Part shown: positions 63,478 to 64,000 of the stretch, one piece after another
Numbering within the stretch: the first letter of the stretch is position 1
How the letters are laid out: each line of letters starts with the position of its first letter
From: Tiliqua scincoides
Lineage: Eukaryota > Chordata > Lepidosauria > Squamata > Scincidae
Assembly (NCBI RefSeq): GCF_035046505.1
Contig: NC_089829.1
Location: 8,070,896-8,134,895 of the forward strand
Reading direction: 5' to 3'
Length of the DNA: 64,000 nucleotides
Position numbers and translations under genes: made by a program
Notes under the pieces: model-generated
What the model was told of the DNA's origin: nothing
What the model saw: only the letters and a program-made list of their open reading frames with translations
Database searches by the model: none

Positions 63478-64000
63478 CCACAGCCTGGTTACTTACTTTT
63501 AAATTTTGGCTTAAACTGTGTTTAAATTCTCATTCTGGGTCCCTTTTATACGATTTGTTAAGAGACTCTTATTTTTTTTCTTGGTTTCGTTTGATAGACA
63601 ACAAACTTGCTTCCCTTGATCTTCCATTAGAATCCCTGGCAGATATGAGTCTTTCTAAAGCATATTCAGTGATAAAAGGCAAGCTTTTATCATCCGAATT
63701 CAATTATCTAAGTAATAACCTTAATCCTACTTGTTCTCCTCTTTCTTTTGGTTTGGCCCCATCTTTCGATCATGCCCCTAATTATTTCTATACATTAACC
63801 AACCCGTTACATAGATGAGCCTTTATGTTAGCTCGTTTTAACATTTTCCCTTCGGCAGTCCATTCTGGCCGCTTTTTTAATATTCCACGGGAGAAAAGGC
63901 CCTTCTGTCACGAGTCTCCTGATTTTTTGTCTCACATTCTCTTTTTTTGTCCAGTACACCTTGATATTCGTAACCATTACCTTACTTCTTGGATTTCCTC
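63478..64000 (+). mobile_element. LINE fragment (same group as 41317), running off the edge
   Basis: Encodes YDLLRDSYFFSWFRLIDNKL, SPLSFGLAPSFDHAPNYFYT and, after an in-frame stop, LARFNIFPSAVHSGRFFNIP with a downstream FCPVH. The order matches LARCNALPSALLTGRFSGIP and FYCPLH at 41.6 kb. The left boundary is uncertain within about 30 bases; it is antisense to TTC34. Confidence 0.8.

Overview
This window is vertebrate nuclear DNA, most likely from a squamate reptile (lizard). The case rests on small exons with canonical GT-AG junctions in long introns, on MIR-like and tRNA-type SINEs, on CR1 LINEs ending in a TTCTTATG octamer, and on very many short hAT-type elements. I cannot name the species.

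Two host genes are supported, both on the minus strand. MMEL1 (neprilysin-like M13 zinc metallopeptidase) runs from the start codon near 43.08 kb down to base 1, where the window cuts the penultimate expected coding exon. I placed 21 coding exons by hand. All junctions keep frame and give 715 residues, including the membrane anchor, NAFY, HEITH and GENIAD motifs. The final exon is beyond the left edge. A TATA-bearing segment with a good splice donor near 52.2-52.3 kb is a candidate promoter and 5' noncoding exon. The last coding exon of a TPR gene, judged to be TTC34 from its repeats and from the known MMEL1-TTC34 neighbourhood, lies at 62.9-63.4 kb.

Everything else is intron or intergenic DNA filled with interspersed repeats. 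They include CR1, L2-like and two less familiar LINE families; 5S-rRNA-derived, tRNA-derived and MIR-like SINEs; about twenty non-autonomous hAT elements, many with exact 8-bp target duplications; and a family of TIR elements from 90 to about 735 bp whose ends read GGCTGCAATCC or GGGCGCAATCC. Insertions are often nested, so relative ages can be read. Long microsatellites are common.

The best leads are these: (1) one 3' tail shared by a LINE, a 5S-derived SINE and a third element; (2) a CR1 tail dimer with the same spacer at two sites about 49 kb apart; (3) a hAT MITE whose target duplication covers intron positions +5 to +12 of an MMEL1 exon; (4) two large hAT elements that have captured tandem repeats; (5) loss, or non-detection, of the linker exon that makes the secreted form of mammalian MMEL1. 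I see no prokaryotic genes, CRISPR array, tRNA gene or recognisable retrovirus.
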